Shown here in pieces: positions 1 through 8,520 of a stretch of 64,000 nucleotides of DNA. Origin of the DNA: Dyadobacter jejuensis (lineage in GTDB: Bacteria; Bacteroidota; Bacteroidia; Cytophagales; Spirosomataceae). The notes beneath the pieces are model-generated. The model saw only the letters and a program-made list of their open reading frames with translations. It was not told the origin of the DNA and ran no database searches. Made by a program: the position numbers and the translations under genes. The stretch's first letter is position 1. The number at the start of each line of letters is the position of its first letter. The stretch spans positions 434,001 through 498,000 of the forward strand of contig NZ_QGDT01000001.1 in assembly GCF_003149085.1 (NCBI RefSeq), in the 5' to 3' direction.

Positions 1-2771
1 AAATTACCATAGCGAATCGTGTTGGTAAGCGAGCCCCAGCCTTTTGGACTACCGTTTCCGATAATGCTACGGTCGGCATCGGTGATTACACCGTCGCCGT
101 TTACGTCTAAGTATTTGATGTCGCCTGGCAACATGGTAAGGCCGGCACGGTAGCTGGTAAATTTGGCTGCATCATCCGCTTCTGCTTCGCTCCAGGTACC
201 TAGCCTTGTAAGTCCCCAGAAAGCACCCACCGGTTCTCCAATACGGATTACGCTGGTCTGGTTGGTAATTCCAGGGCCACCTACACCGAATATGTCGGCA
301 GGAGTAGCCAAAGAGAGTACCTTACTCTTGTTGAGAGATATGTTAAAGCTTGTATTCCAGCTAAACCTGCTGGTTTCGATGTTTACCGTATTGAGCGTAA
401 ACTCTAGACCTTTGTTTTCCATAGAACCAATGTTCTTACGGATTACAGAATAGCCACTTGTACGTGGAACGGGTGCATCCAGAAGCATATCGGTGGTTTT
501 TCTGTAATAGTAATCCGCCTCAACAGAAATACGCCCTTTCAAGAAGCTGATCTCTATACCTGCATCCGTTTGGGCTGTTTTCTCCCATTTTAGGTCATTA
601 TTGGCCAGTCTGTTGATACCAGTACCATTGAATCGGGTATCGTTGTATACCGTCGCATATGTAGAGCTCAGTAAAGAAAGCGAGGAGTAAGAAGGAATTT
701 CAGAATTACCCGTTAGTCCATAACTGGTCCTTATTTTCAAGTTAGAGATAATCGAATTTCCTTTTAGGAATTCTTCGTCAGAAACTTTCCAGGCCAAAGC
801 AGCAGAAGGAAAGAATGCGTATTTATGGTTGTTTCCAAATTTGGAGGATCCATCGGCCCGTCCCGTCACGGTCAGAAGATATTTATCTTGAAGGGTATAA
901 TTGATCCGACCGAAGTAGGAGTTAAAAGCGAAACGAGAGGCGCCTGAGGAAACAGCTGGTAAGGTCGATCCCGCCCCTAGATTATTGAACCCAAAGGCAT
1001 CGGTGGAGAAATTCCGAACACTCGCTCCGGTGGTAGCAATATTGGTTTCTTGCCATGAAATACCCAATAATGCGTTCAACGAATGAATACCACCGAAGGT
1101 TTTGTTGTAAGTCAAATAATTCTCAAATGACCAAAACTGCTCCTTAGAGTTGTTTTTGCTGGCAGTCCCAGACTCCCCGATGCGCAAGGTCCTCGTTTCC
1201 GATTGGTTAATCTCCTGGTTTAGGATGTTAACCCCTAATATTGAACGCATTTCTAAGCCAGGAGCAAGGTTGATATTCGAATAAATACTCCCTAAGGTCG
1301 TTTGCGTGTTTTGGATATACCGACGGCCCATCAGGCGATGCACAGAGCTAAATGATCCTTCGGCGCCTGGATAATCTCTGTTATTAGCATAAGATCCATC
1401 CTTATATTTTACGGGTAGGAAAGGGAAGTCTTCGACCATCTGACGAGGAACGGCGTCACTAATATCTACTAAGTTCTCCGATTGATTGTTATAGCTCAAA
1501 GTGGCCCCAATTTTCAGCCATTTTTTGACCTGATCATCAATGCTAAAGCGCGTGGAATAGCGCTTTAGATAGGAGGTTTTAAGCAGTCCCTGGTCGTCGC
1601 GGTAGTTAAGAGAAAGGGAATAGGTAGTTCGCTCGTTGCCTCCACTAAAACCCAGTTGGTGATTCTGAGAAAGTTTACTTTGTGTAGACTCTTTAAACCA
1701 ATCCGTGTCATAATTGGGTGCAAAGGTCCCGTCAGCACGAACTGTGAATATTTCAGGATATTTGGCTTGCAAGGCGGCACGTCGTACTTGTGGGTCGTGT
1801 GTCAGATACTTGCCGGCAGCCCAGCCTACTGGATCGAATTTTTCCATATTTTTATAGGAAAGGTCTTCTACATCCAGATATTCCTGAGCATTGAGCACCT
1901 TGGCTCTCTTAGGACCAGGCGTAGCCACACTGAAATCGACCCCATAGGTGATCGATCCTTCGCCTGACTTTCCCTTTTTGGTCGTTACCAGGATCACCCC
2001 GTTAGCGCCCCTCGCTCCATAAATAGCCGTTGATGAGGCATCTTTAAGTACCTCCACCGATACGATGTCGTTCGGGTTGATATAATCGATGGCCTGACTT
2101 TGTTGATTCTGATTTCCCTGAGGAAGCATCACTCCATCCACCACATATAGGGGGTTATTGGAGGAGTTGATGGAGCTAAACCCCCGTATACGTACGTTAC
2201 CGCGTCCTCCAGGACGTCCTGAGTTGACGTTAACCTGAACCCCAGAAATTTTACCCTGTAGTGCCTGGTTTAAGGATGGCGCTGGGCGTTCCTTGAGCTG
2301 ATCTTCCTTGACGGTACCCACCGCGCCCGTAAGATCGGACTTCTTGGCAGTACCATAGCCAATTACGACCACCTCACTTAAGGCCTTGGTATCGGACTCA
2401 ATAGCGAGGTTGACTACGGAACGGTTGCCTACTTGTATTTCTTTGCTTACAAAACCGACGAAGCTAAATACTAAAACCGAACTATTGTCGGCAACTTGTA
2501 TGGAATAACTGCCGTCGACATCGGTACTGGTGCCTTGGCTGGTACCTTTAACAACGACATTGACACCGGGAAGAGGGTCTCCTGTGGATACGTCGGTGAC
2601 TTTCCCCGTCACAGTCCTGTCGACTGCCTGGGACATGGGAGCTATACTCCTGGGTGGAGTAGAAGCCATAACTGCGTTGAGGGAGCTCACTGCCAATAGT
2701 AGGGCAGGAATAAGCCGATTCCGCCATAGGCGGTAGGTCCCTGCTATGGATTGCGTAAATTTTCTTTTCAT
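1..2771 (-). CDS. SusC/RagA-type TonB-dependent outer-membrane receptor, 3' end outside the window
   Basis: The minus-strand frame is open from an ATG at 2771 to base 1, giving 923 codons without a stop; the C-terminus lies beyond the window. The start (MKRKFTQS) is followed by a hydrophobic signal segment (LIPALLLAVSSLNAVMA). Then comes a carboxypeptidase-regulatory-like domain (VTGKVTDVSTGDPLPGVNVV, about residues 55-130), a plug with the SusC signature (YVVDGVMLP, IYGARGANGVILVTTKKG) and beta-barrel segments. Such proteins import oligomers across the outer membrane with a SusD lipoprotein and TonB. The substrate cannot be read here, and a SusD partner would lie beyond base 1. Confidence 0.93.
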   Translation of the reverse strand, partial: MKRKFTQSIAGTYRLWRNRLIPALLLAVSSLNAVMASTPPRSIAPMSQAVDRTVTGKVTDVSTGDPLPGVNVVVKGTSQGTSTDVDGSYSIQVADNSSVLVFSFVGFVSKEIQVGNRSVVNLAIESDTKALSEVVVIGYGTAKKSDLTGAVGTVKEDQLKERPAPSLNQALQGKISGVQVNVNSGRPGGRGNVRIRGFSSINSSNNPLYVVDGVMLPQGNQNQQSQAIDYINPNDIVSVEVLKDASSTAIYGARGANGVILVTTKKGKSGEGSITYGVDFSVATPGPKRAKVLNAQEYLDVEDLSYKNMEKFDPVGWAAGKYLTHDPQVRRAALQAKYPEIFTVRADGTFAPNYDTDWFKESTQSKLSQNHQLGFSGGNERTTYSLSLNYRDDQGLLKTSYLKRYSTRFSIDDQVKKWLKIGATLSYNNQSENLVDISDAVPRQMVEDFPFLPVKYKDGSYANNRDYPGAEGSFSSVHRLMGRRYIQNTQTTLGSIYSNINLAPGLEMRSILGVNILNQEINQSETRTLRIGESGTASKNNSKEQFWSFENYLTYNKTFGGIHSLNALLGISWQETNIATTGASVRNFSTDAFGFNNLGAGSTLPAVSSGASRFAFNSYFGRINYTLQDKYLLTVTGRADGSSKFGNNHKYAFFPSAALAWKVSDEEFLKGNSIISNLKIRTSYGLTGNSEIPSYSSLSLLSSTYATVYNDTRFNGTGINRLANNDLKWEKTAQTDAGIEISFLKGRISVEADYYYRKTTDMLLDAPVPRTSGYSVIRKNIGSMENKGLEFTLNTVNIETSRFSWNTSFNISLNKSKVLSLATPADIFGVGGPGITNQTSVIRIGEPVGAFWGLTRLGTWSEAEADDAAKFTSYRAGLTMLPGDIKYLDVNGDGVITDADRSIIGNGSPKGWGSLTNTIRYGN

Positions 2772-3389
2772 TGTTAGGAAGTAGTTAGCGATTTTTTGGA
2801 TTGGCTACTGAAATAGTAGAATTACTGTTTAGCAAAAAGGTTTTAGCATAGATAACTGTTTTAGAAATGGATGTATATATTGGTTTACTAGAATTCTTTT
2901 TGGAATGAATTTATAGGCTATTAAGCCTAATTTGACCTTTTGGGAGAATATACCGTTGTGCTATCTATACTGCATAATAGGGAGTTTTAATGGCAGTATT
3001 TTAAGTAAAATTAGAGAATAGTGCCAAATAAACTAAAATATTTTCAAAAATATTAACTTTACTTAATGGCTATAAGTGGTGACTTGTAAAGCAGTCGGCG
3101 GTTGATTGTCAATTTAACGTACTAATCAATTGATTATGAGGTGGTTTTGAGGGAGGTGTAAGTCTTTAAGGGATAGATGATTAAATTGTTAAATCATCTA
3201 GGAGTGGGCTAAGGGAATTAGCGTATGGGCTGATGTGAAATGATCTTGAAACCTTTAAGGTAAACATTTATTCCCCTGTTAAAGCTATTCCGATTTTAGA
3301 AAAAGTCCGGAAGGGCGAATCTTTTCATTAGTAGGTTATATGAAAAGAGGGAATAAGGATATGGATGGTTCCAAAAAAATGAAAATAAA
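2772..3389. other. AT-rich intergenic region upstream of the SusC-type gene
   Basis: This stretch holds no convincing ORF. It contains a perfect 6-bp inverted repeat with a 4-base spacer (TAGGCT at 2914-2919, AGCCTA at 2924-2929) and a perfect 8-bp inverted repeat (CTTTTCAT at 3321-3328, ATGAAAAG at 3340-3347). The region must carry the minus-strand promoter for the SusC-type gene, but I found no exact TAnnTTTG box in the right orientation. Confidence 0.4.
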
Positions 3390-3443
3390 AAAGCCAATCC
3401 TTACCTACGCTCGTAGCCTGAGGAGCGGGTAAGAATTGGCTTT
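3390..3443 (-). terminator. Intrinsic terminator of the Gfo/Idh oxidoreductase gene
   Basis: Arms at 3390-3405 and 3428-3443 form a 16-bp stem. The single mismatch becomes a G-U wobble in the minus-strand RNA. A further short stem (CGCTC/GAGCG) lies inside. On the minus strand the hairpin is followed by a U-rich tail (complement of the A-run before 3390), so it ends the gene that stops at 3458. Confidence 0.85.
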
Positions 3444-3457
3444 AGAGAAAGGAAGGT

Positions 3458-4549
3458 TTAGACGAGGTCTACCGTGCGGCCGGTGCGCACCGACTCGTCG
3501 CAGGCGAAGGCGATTTGTAGGCTCGTAACGGCGTCTTGCATATGGTCGGTAAGGTCTAGGTCTTCTTGTATCGCTTTTAAGAAGTAGTTCTGTTCCCGGT
3601 TGCAGAGCTCTTGGTGATCGGGCTCATCATTTAAGTTGATCCAGCTATCTTCCTGCATAAACTCATCGGCCTGGTTGAGCTTGGCATGGTGTACCCGGAT
3701 CGACTCCGTTTTGGTATGCGCCTCAACAGACGATGACTTTCCGGTCCCTCCGGCGTCTTTTGCTACGATGGATACGGAGCCTTTGGGGCCTATGACGTCT
3801 TTTATAAAAAAGGCAGTCTCGCTGATCATCGGTCCCCATCCGGCCTCATACCAACCCACGGAGCCGTCTTCAAACCAGATCTGCAATTGACCGTAATTAT
3901 AGTTCCCGGTGGGGATCTCCTCGGTAAGCCGGGCACCAATGGCATTCACCCGTAGGGGTTTCGAGCGGGTCATCTGGCACATGACGTCTATATAATGAAC
4001 GCCACAGTCTACAATAGGGCTAAGGCTATTCATTAGGTTTTTATGCACCCCCCACATATATCCGTGGCTTTGTTGGTTGAGGTTCATACGCATCACCAAC
4101 GGCTTGCCCAGCAGCTGGGCTTCTTCTACGAATCGTTCCCATGAAGGATGATGCCTGAGGATATAGCCCACTACCAATTTTTTGCCGGCTTTATTGGCGG
4201 CCTCTACCACCCGTTTGGCACCTTCGACGGTGGCGGCTAGTGGTTTCTCTATAAACACATGAGCGCCACTCTCTAAGGCCTTAATGGCATAAGCTTCGTG
4301 GGTGTCGGGATAGGTGGAGATGCAGACCGCATCGGGGAGGGTCTCCGCCAACGCCTGCTCGTAATTATTGAAAAGGGCATATCCTCCGCCCAATTTTTCG
4401 TTTAGAACTTCTTTGCTTTTTCCGGGGGTAACGATACCACATATCTCAAAGCCCGACTGGCTATGATAAGCCGCGGCATGCGAAGCGCCCATGTTTCCGG
4501 CTCCTACTACGAGCACGCGTACTGGGCTCGTAAGTTGCTGAGTTGACAT
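3458..4549 (-). CDS. Gfo/Idh/MocA family NAD(P)-dependent oxidoreductase
   Basis: This 363-residue protein has an N-terminal Rossmann motif (VLVVGAGNMGASHAAAYH, about residues 13-30), the family EKP motif in HVFIEKPLA (about 97-105) and a CGVHYIDVM segment carrying the likely catalytic His. Family members oxidise or reduce sugars, cyclitols and related compounds; the substrate cannot be predicted from sequence. It is transcribed divergently from the hydroxyproline operon with a 219-base shared promoter region, and has its own terminator. A role in the same pathway is possible from position only, because none of the known hydroxyproline steps needs this enzyme family. Confidence 0.85.
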   Translation of the reverse strand: MSTQQLTSPVRVLVVGAGNMGASHAAAYHSQSGFEICGIVTPGKSKEVLNEKLGGGYALFNNYEQALAETLPDAVCISTYPDTHEAYAIKALESGAHVFIEKPLAATVEGAKRVVEAANKAGKKLVVGYILRHHPSWERFVEEAQLLGKPLVMRMNLNQQSHGYMWGVHKNLMNSLSPIVDCGVHYIDVMCQMTRSKPLRVNAIGARLTEEIPTGNYNYGQLQIWFEDGSVGWYEAGWGPMISETAFFIKDVIGPKGSVSIVAKDAGGTGKSSSVEAHTKTESIRVHHAKLNQADEFMQEDSWINLNDEPDHQELCNREQNYFLKAIQEDLDLTDHMQDAVTSLQIAFACDESVRTGRTVDLV

Positions 4550-4602
4550 AACTTATTATTTAAAATTAGGAATAGTACCAGGTCTTCAAGAACCATTGAG
4601 CA

Positions 4603-4610
4603 CAAAAATA
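4603..4610 (-). promoter_or_regulatory. -7 promoter box for the oxidoreductase gene
   Basis: Read on the minus strand this is TATTTTTG, an exact match to the Bacteroidota consensus TAnnTTTG, about 50 bases upstream of the ATG at 4549. A matching -33 TTG is not evident. A small inverted repeat (GACCC at 4637-4641, GGGTC at 4648-4652) lies between this box and the divergent promoter and could be part of an operator. Confidence 0.5.
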
Positions 4611-4699
4611 AGGATTAATTATGATTTTGGACTCATGACCCTGTTTTGGGTCTTCGAGTGGCTTAGGTTAAAATCGGTAAAGAATTGATTAATTACAGG

Positions 4700-4731
4700 T
4701 TGGCCTGATGATGGAGATAGCGATACTTTTG
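4700..4731 (+). promoter_or_regulatory. Promoter of the hydroxyproline catabolic operon
   Basis: TTG at 4700-4702, a 21-base spacer and TACTTTTG at 4724-4731 match the Bacteroidota sigma consensus (TTG, N17-23, TAnnTTTG). The predicted transcript start lies around 4738, about 30 bases before the first gene of the operon. Confidence 0.65.
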
Positions 4732-4768
4732 TGCTGAAACATTTTATTCATTTTAAGACCAAGGAATC

Positions 4769-5683
4769 ATGCAAAAAAGTGACTGGCAAGGAATATTTCC
4801 CGCTCTACTAACCCCTTTTGACGATGCCGATGGACTCGACTTACCCATGTTTAAGAAAAACCTATTGGCGCAAGTCGAGGCGGGCATATCGGGGGTCATC
4901 GTGGCAGGGTCGTTAGGAGAAGCCAGTACACTCACCAATGAGGAGAAATTCGAATTGGTGCGTTGCGCCAAGGATTCCCTGGCCGAACTACCCGTGGTAT
5001 TATGTATTGCGGAGCAGTCTACAGCCCAGGCGGTGGCGCTAGCCCAAGAAGCAGAGCGTGTAGGGGCCGATGGCCTAATGGTACTCCCTCCCATGCGCTA
5101 CAAGGCCGATGACGACGAGACGGTACTCTATTTCAAAACCATTGCAAGGGCCAGCTCCTTGCCGATCATGGTTTACAATAATCCGATCGATTATAAGATA
5201 GAGGTTACTTTGGAGATGTTCCGGCAGTTGGCGGAGGAGGATAATATCATCGCCATCAAAGAGTCGACCCGCGATGTAAGCAATGTAACCCGGCTAGCCA
5301 ATGAATTTGGCGATCGATTCCAGATCTTTTGCGGGGTGGATACCCTCATTATGGAAGAGCTGATGCTAGGAGCCGATGGAGTAGTAGGGGGGCTTGTAGA
5401 TGCTTTCCCCAAGGAAACGGTGGCGATCTATAAGCTTGTCAAGGCGGGTAGGTATCAGGAGGCCTTGGCGATTTACCGTTGGTATCTGCCCTTGCTCGAG
5501 CTAGATATACACCCCAAACTAGTACAAAACATAAAGCTGGCAGCCCAAGCGACGGGCATAGGCAATGAAGCCGTGCGGGCTCCACGACAACCGCTGGCAG
5601 GGGCCGAAAGGGAGGCCGTGCTACAGGTCATTGAAAGGGCAATGGATACCCAGCCACAGCTACCCGACTACCTACATCTGTAG
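4769..5683 (+). CDS. Delta1-pyrroline-4-hydroxy-2-carboxylate deaminase (DHDPS/NAL family)
   Basis: This 304-residue TIM-barrel protein of the dihydrodipicolinate synthase family carries the Schiff-base lysine (IAIKEST, K164) and the conserved tyrosine (VYNNP, Y136). The phosphate-loop equivalent reads GSLGEAS rather than the GTTGE of true DapA. In hydroxyproline degradation a family member deaminates pyrroline-4-hydroxy-2-carboxylate to 2-oxoglutarate semialdehyde. The assignment to that reaction rests on the neighbours: the next genes encode a matching semialdehyde dehydrogenase, a 4-hydroxyproline epimerase and a D-amino-acid-type dehydrogenase. Other aldolase or lyase activities of the family cannot be excluded by sequence alone. 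Confidence 0.85.
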   Translation: MQKSDWQGIFPALLTPFDDADGLDLPMFKKNLLAQVEAGISGVIVAGSLGEASTLTNEEKFELVRCAKDSLAELPVVLCIAEQSTAQAVALAQEAERVGADGLMVLPPMRYKADDDETVLYFKTIARASSLPIMVYNNPIDYKIEVTLEMFRQLAEEDNIIAIKESTRDVSNVTRLANEFGDRFQIFCGVDTLIMEELMLGADGVVGGLVDAFPKETVAIYKLVKAGRYQEALAIYRWYLPLLELDIHPKLVQNIKLAAQATGIGNEAVRAPRQPLAGAEREAVLQVIERAMDTQPQLPDYLHL

Positions 5684-5702
5684 CAGGGCGATTTGTTGAG
5701 AG

Positions 5703-5779
5703 CCTGTCCATCTATAGCGATCTACAGAACGAAGCGGTAGCCCGAAACGTTAATTGATGGTACTATAAGAATGGACAGG
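5703..5779. repeat. Long-spaced inverted repeat between deaminase and dehydrogenase genes
   Basis: CCTGTCCAT (5703-5711) and ATGGACAGG (5771-5779) are perfect 9-bp arms about 59 bases apart. The next bases (CTATAG and CTATAAG) extend the pairing with small bulges. It lies in the 165-base gap within the operon and may form an mRNA structure; no U-run follows, so it is not a typical terminator. Confidence 0.4.
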
Positions 5780-5848
5780 GGATAGAAGGTAAGATGAAGC
5801 CATTTATTCCTTTTGTTCAAAAGCTCGATAATTAATACCTAAAATGAC

Positions 5849-7333
5849 ATGATGATGAATCCTAGTAAACAAGAAATAGAAGCGATCCTCGATAAGGCCC
5901 AGTTGGCTTTTGTAGAGACCAAAGCTAAGGCTATCGATGAGCGGTTGACATTGATGCATGCCGTGGCTGACGAGATAGAGGCTCTAGGGCCGGAGCTTAT
6001 CGCGGTGGCCGGTGAGGAGTCGAACCTCCCCGAAGGCAGATTGGTGGGGGAAAAAGCGCGGACGGTGTTTCAATGGAGAAGCTATGCGGAGGCCCTTAAA
6101 AGAGGGGATTCTCTCGATGCTAGCATCGATACGGCCAATGCAGAGCGTACACCTCCTAAGCCCGATTTGCGTAAGACCAATATTCCTTTGGGGCCAGTAG
6201 CCGTTTTTGGGGCGAGTAACTTCCCCTTTGCTTTCTCTACGGCTGGTGGAGATACTGCCAGTGCCTTCGCCGCTGGCTGCCCGGTGGTAGTGAAAGGGCA
6301 TCCGGGCCATCCCAAAACTTCCACGATGATGGCCCAGGCCATTGCCCGAGGTGTAGCCAAGAGTGGTTTTCCAAAAGGAATGTTTTCACATGTTTTGAGC
6401 AACTCCTATGAGGCGGGCCAATGGTTAGTAACTCACCCCGTTATTAAAGCGGTGGGCTTTACAGGCTCCTATCAAGGAGGCATGGCGCTGGTAGAGTTGG
6501 GCAATAATCGTCCAGATCCTATTCCAGTATTTGCCGAAATGGGGAGTATCAATCCGGTATTTCTGCTGGAGGAAAAATTAAAACTTTCAGGAGCTGAATT
6601 AGCTACTGCATATGTGGGGTCTCTCACCCTGGGTGTGGGACAGTTTTGTACCAATCCTGGCTTGTTAGTAGCCGTGGATGGTCCCGAGCTCGATGCCTTT
6701 ATCGAGTCGTTGACAACGGCCATTGAAGGGGCGGCTCCCGCCATGATGCTCCATGAGGGCATTGCCAAAAACTACCTTCATAACAAAGAACTGGTAACGA
6801 GCCAAGAAGGGGTAGAAATACTAGCGAGGGCCGCTAGAGAAGCGTCGGAAGGGCAAGGTTCTCCCACGGTAGCGTCGGTGATGGGTACGGAATTCTTACA
6901 TAACGAGCATCTGCAGGAAGAGGTCTTCGGGCCATTTGCATTGGTGGTAAAATGTAAGGACGCCCAAGAGATGGAGCAGGTGGCAGCACGCCTTAAAGGC
7001 CAGCTTACCTGTACCTTGCTAGGTACCGAAGCCGACCTTACCCAATATGCACGGCTTATCGCTCAAGTGCAGATAAAATGTGGACGTATACTATTCAATA
7101 ATTTCCCGACAGGGGTCGAAGTTGTTAAGTCCATGCACCACGGAGGTCCCTTTCCGGCAGCCAGCGACGGCCGCTTTACTTCTGTTGGTGCCGATGCCAT
7201 CAAGCGATTCACCAGGCCCTTTAGTTATCAAAATTGGCCCGATGCCCTGTTGCCCGATGAATTGAAAAATGCCAATCCTTTGGGGATTTATCGCATGGTC
7301 GATAACGTGCGTAGCACGGCCCCAATAGCCTAA
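5849..7333 (+). CDS. 2-oxoglutarate semialdehyde dehydrogenase (aldehyde dehydrogenase family, NADP type)
   Basis: This 494-residue aldehyde dehydrogenase has the active-site residues N124 (GASNFPFAF), E230 (FAEMGSINP) and C267 (VGQFCTNPG). The FAEMGSINP/GQFCTNPG pattern is typical of the alpha-ketoglutaric semialdehyde dehydrogenase branch. It would oxidise the product of the preceding deaminase to 2-oxoglutarate, the last step of hydroxyproline degradation. Three ATG codons stand in a row at 5849, 5852 and 5855; which is used cannot be decided. Confidence 0.9.
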   Translation: MMMNPSKQEIEAILDKAQLAFVETKAKAIDERLTLMHAVADEIEALGPELIAVAGEESNLPEGRLVGEKARTVFQWRSYAEALKRGDSLDASIDTANAERTPPKPDLRKTNIPLGPVAVFGASNFPFAFSTAGGDTASAFAAGCPVVVKGHPGHPKTSTMMAQAIARGVAKSGFPKGMFSHVLSNSYEAGQWLVTHPVIKAVGFTGSYQGGMALVELGNNRPDPIPVFAEMGSINPVFLLEEKLKLSGAELATAYVGSLTLGVGQFCTNPGLLVAVDGPELDAFIESLTTAIEGAAPAMMLHEGIAKNYLHNKELVTSQEGVEILARAAREASEGQGSPTVASVMGTEFLHNEHLQEEVFGPFALVVKCKDAQEMEQVAARLKGQLTCTLLGTEADLTQYARLIAQVQIKCGRILFNNFPTGVEVVKSMHHGGPFPAASDGRFTSVGADAIKRFTRPFSYQNWPDALLPDELKNANPLGIYRMVDNVRSTAPIA

Positions 7334-7434
7334 GGCCTGGGTCGTCTGGTGGTGCTGACGGATTGTTGGCGATCATTCCCATGGTCTCCAGAACCCTGAA
7401 TGCCACCTGAAAGTGCCTGCCTATACCTTTATAA

Positions 7435-7460
7435 GCCCCCGGTTGTAAGCAATCGGGGGC
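7435..7460 (+). other. GC-rich hairpin upstream of the epimerase gene
   Basis: Arms 7435-7445 and 7450-7460 form an 11-bp stem with one G-U pair and a TAAG loop. The hairpin ends 18 bases before the epimerase ATG, and the following bases (CATTCTT) are a poor U-run. It could be a weak terminator or a processing/stability element that sets gene dosage within the operon. Confidence 0.5.
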
Positions 7461-7478
7461 CATTCTTAAAATAGACAG

Positions 7479-8480
7479 ATGCGTAAAACTTTTTTTTGTA
7501 TCGATGCCCATACCTGTGGCAACCCCGTTAGGGTAGTAGCTGGTGGCGGACCCATGCTTCAAGGCAAGGACATGATGGAACGTCGGCTCCATTTTTTAAA
7601 AGACTTCGACTGGATCCGCAAGGGGCTGATGTTTGAGCCCCGAGGGCACGATATGATGAGTGGAAGCATCCTGCTTCCCCCAGCCGATGAGGCCAACGAT
7701 ATTGGCGTTTTGTTTATAGAAACCAGCGGCTGCCTGCCCATGTGTGGCCATGGTACCATTGGCACGGTTACCATTGCCATAGAAGAAGGGCTGGTGACCC
7801 CTAAGGTGCCAGGAAAGCTACGGCTAGAAACCCCCGCTGGGCTGGTAATGGTGGAGTATCAGCAGGAGGGCACGAAGGTAAAGTCGGTGAAATTGGTCAA
7901 CGTAAAATCCTATCTGGCCGCCGAAAATCTGTTGGTCGACTGTCCAGAGCTAGGTATCCTCACCGTTGACGTGGCCTATGGCGGTAATTTTTATGCCATT
8001 GTCGACCCTCAAAAAAATTTTACTGGAATTCAAGATTATCCCGCCGACAAGCTCATTAGCTGGAGCAGGGCGTGTCGGACCCAGATGAATGAAAAGTATA
8101 GTTTCGTGCACCCTGAGAATAGTCATATTAACGGATTGAGTCACTTTCTGTGGGCTGGAGCGGTTTTGGATCCTTCTTCTACCGCCCGCAATGCGGTATT
8201 CTATGGAGACAAAGCCCTGGATCGTTCGCCCTGTGGTACCGGCACCTCCGCTCGGATGGCCCAATGGCATGCCAAAGGTAAGCTAAAAGTCGGCGACCGG
8301 TTTATTCACGAGAGCATCATAGGTTCTCAGTTTATAGGTACCATTGAGGCCGAAACGGCAGTGGGTGATAAGGGCGCTATCGTTCCCGGCATAGAGGGCT
8401 GGGCAGTGGTAACAGGCTATAATACTATTTTTATAGATGATGAAGTCGATCCATATGCTTATGGTTTTCAAGTGCTTTAG
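7479..8480 (+). CDS. 4-hydroxyproline 2-epimerase (proline racemase family)
   Basis: This 333-residue protein of the proline racemase superfamily has both catalytic cysteines: C89 in LPMCGHGTIG and C252 in RSPCGTGTSARMA. Presence of both separates racemases and epimerases from the trans-3-hydroxyproline dehydratases, which replace one Cys by Thr. The enzyme would convert trans-4-hydroxy-L-proline to cis-4-hydroxy-D-proline, the first step of the pathway encoded around it. Proline racemase activity is the main alternative, but the neighbouring deaminase, semialdehyde dehydrogenase and FAD enzyme favour hydroxyproline. Confidence 0.9.
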   Translation: MRKTFFCIDAHTCGNPVRVVAGGGPMLQGKDMMERRLHFLKDFDWIRKGLMFEPRGHDMMSGSILLPPADEANDIGVLFIETSGCLPMCGHGTIGTVTIAIEEGLVTPKVPGKLRLETPAGLVMVEYQQEGTKVKSVKLVNVKSYLAAENLLVDCPELGILTVDVAYGGNFYAIVDPQKNFTGIQDYPADKLISWSRACRTQMNEKYSFVHPENSHINGLSHFLWAGAVLDPSSTARNAVFYGDKALDRSPCGTGTSARMAQWHAKGKLKVGDRFIHESIIGSQFIGTIEAETAVGDKGAIVPGIEGWAVVTGYNTIFIDDEVDPYAYGFQVL

Positions 8481-8520
8481 GGAGCTATAGATCGCTTAAC
8501 GTTATTAGATAATAATCAAT

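Noticed and set aside
2496-2736. Two overlapping plus-strand ORFs of about 67 codons
   Set aside because: Antisense to the N-terminal domain of the SusC-type receptor that reads 2771 to 1.
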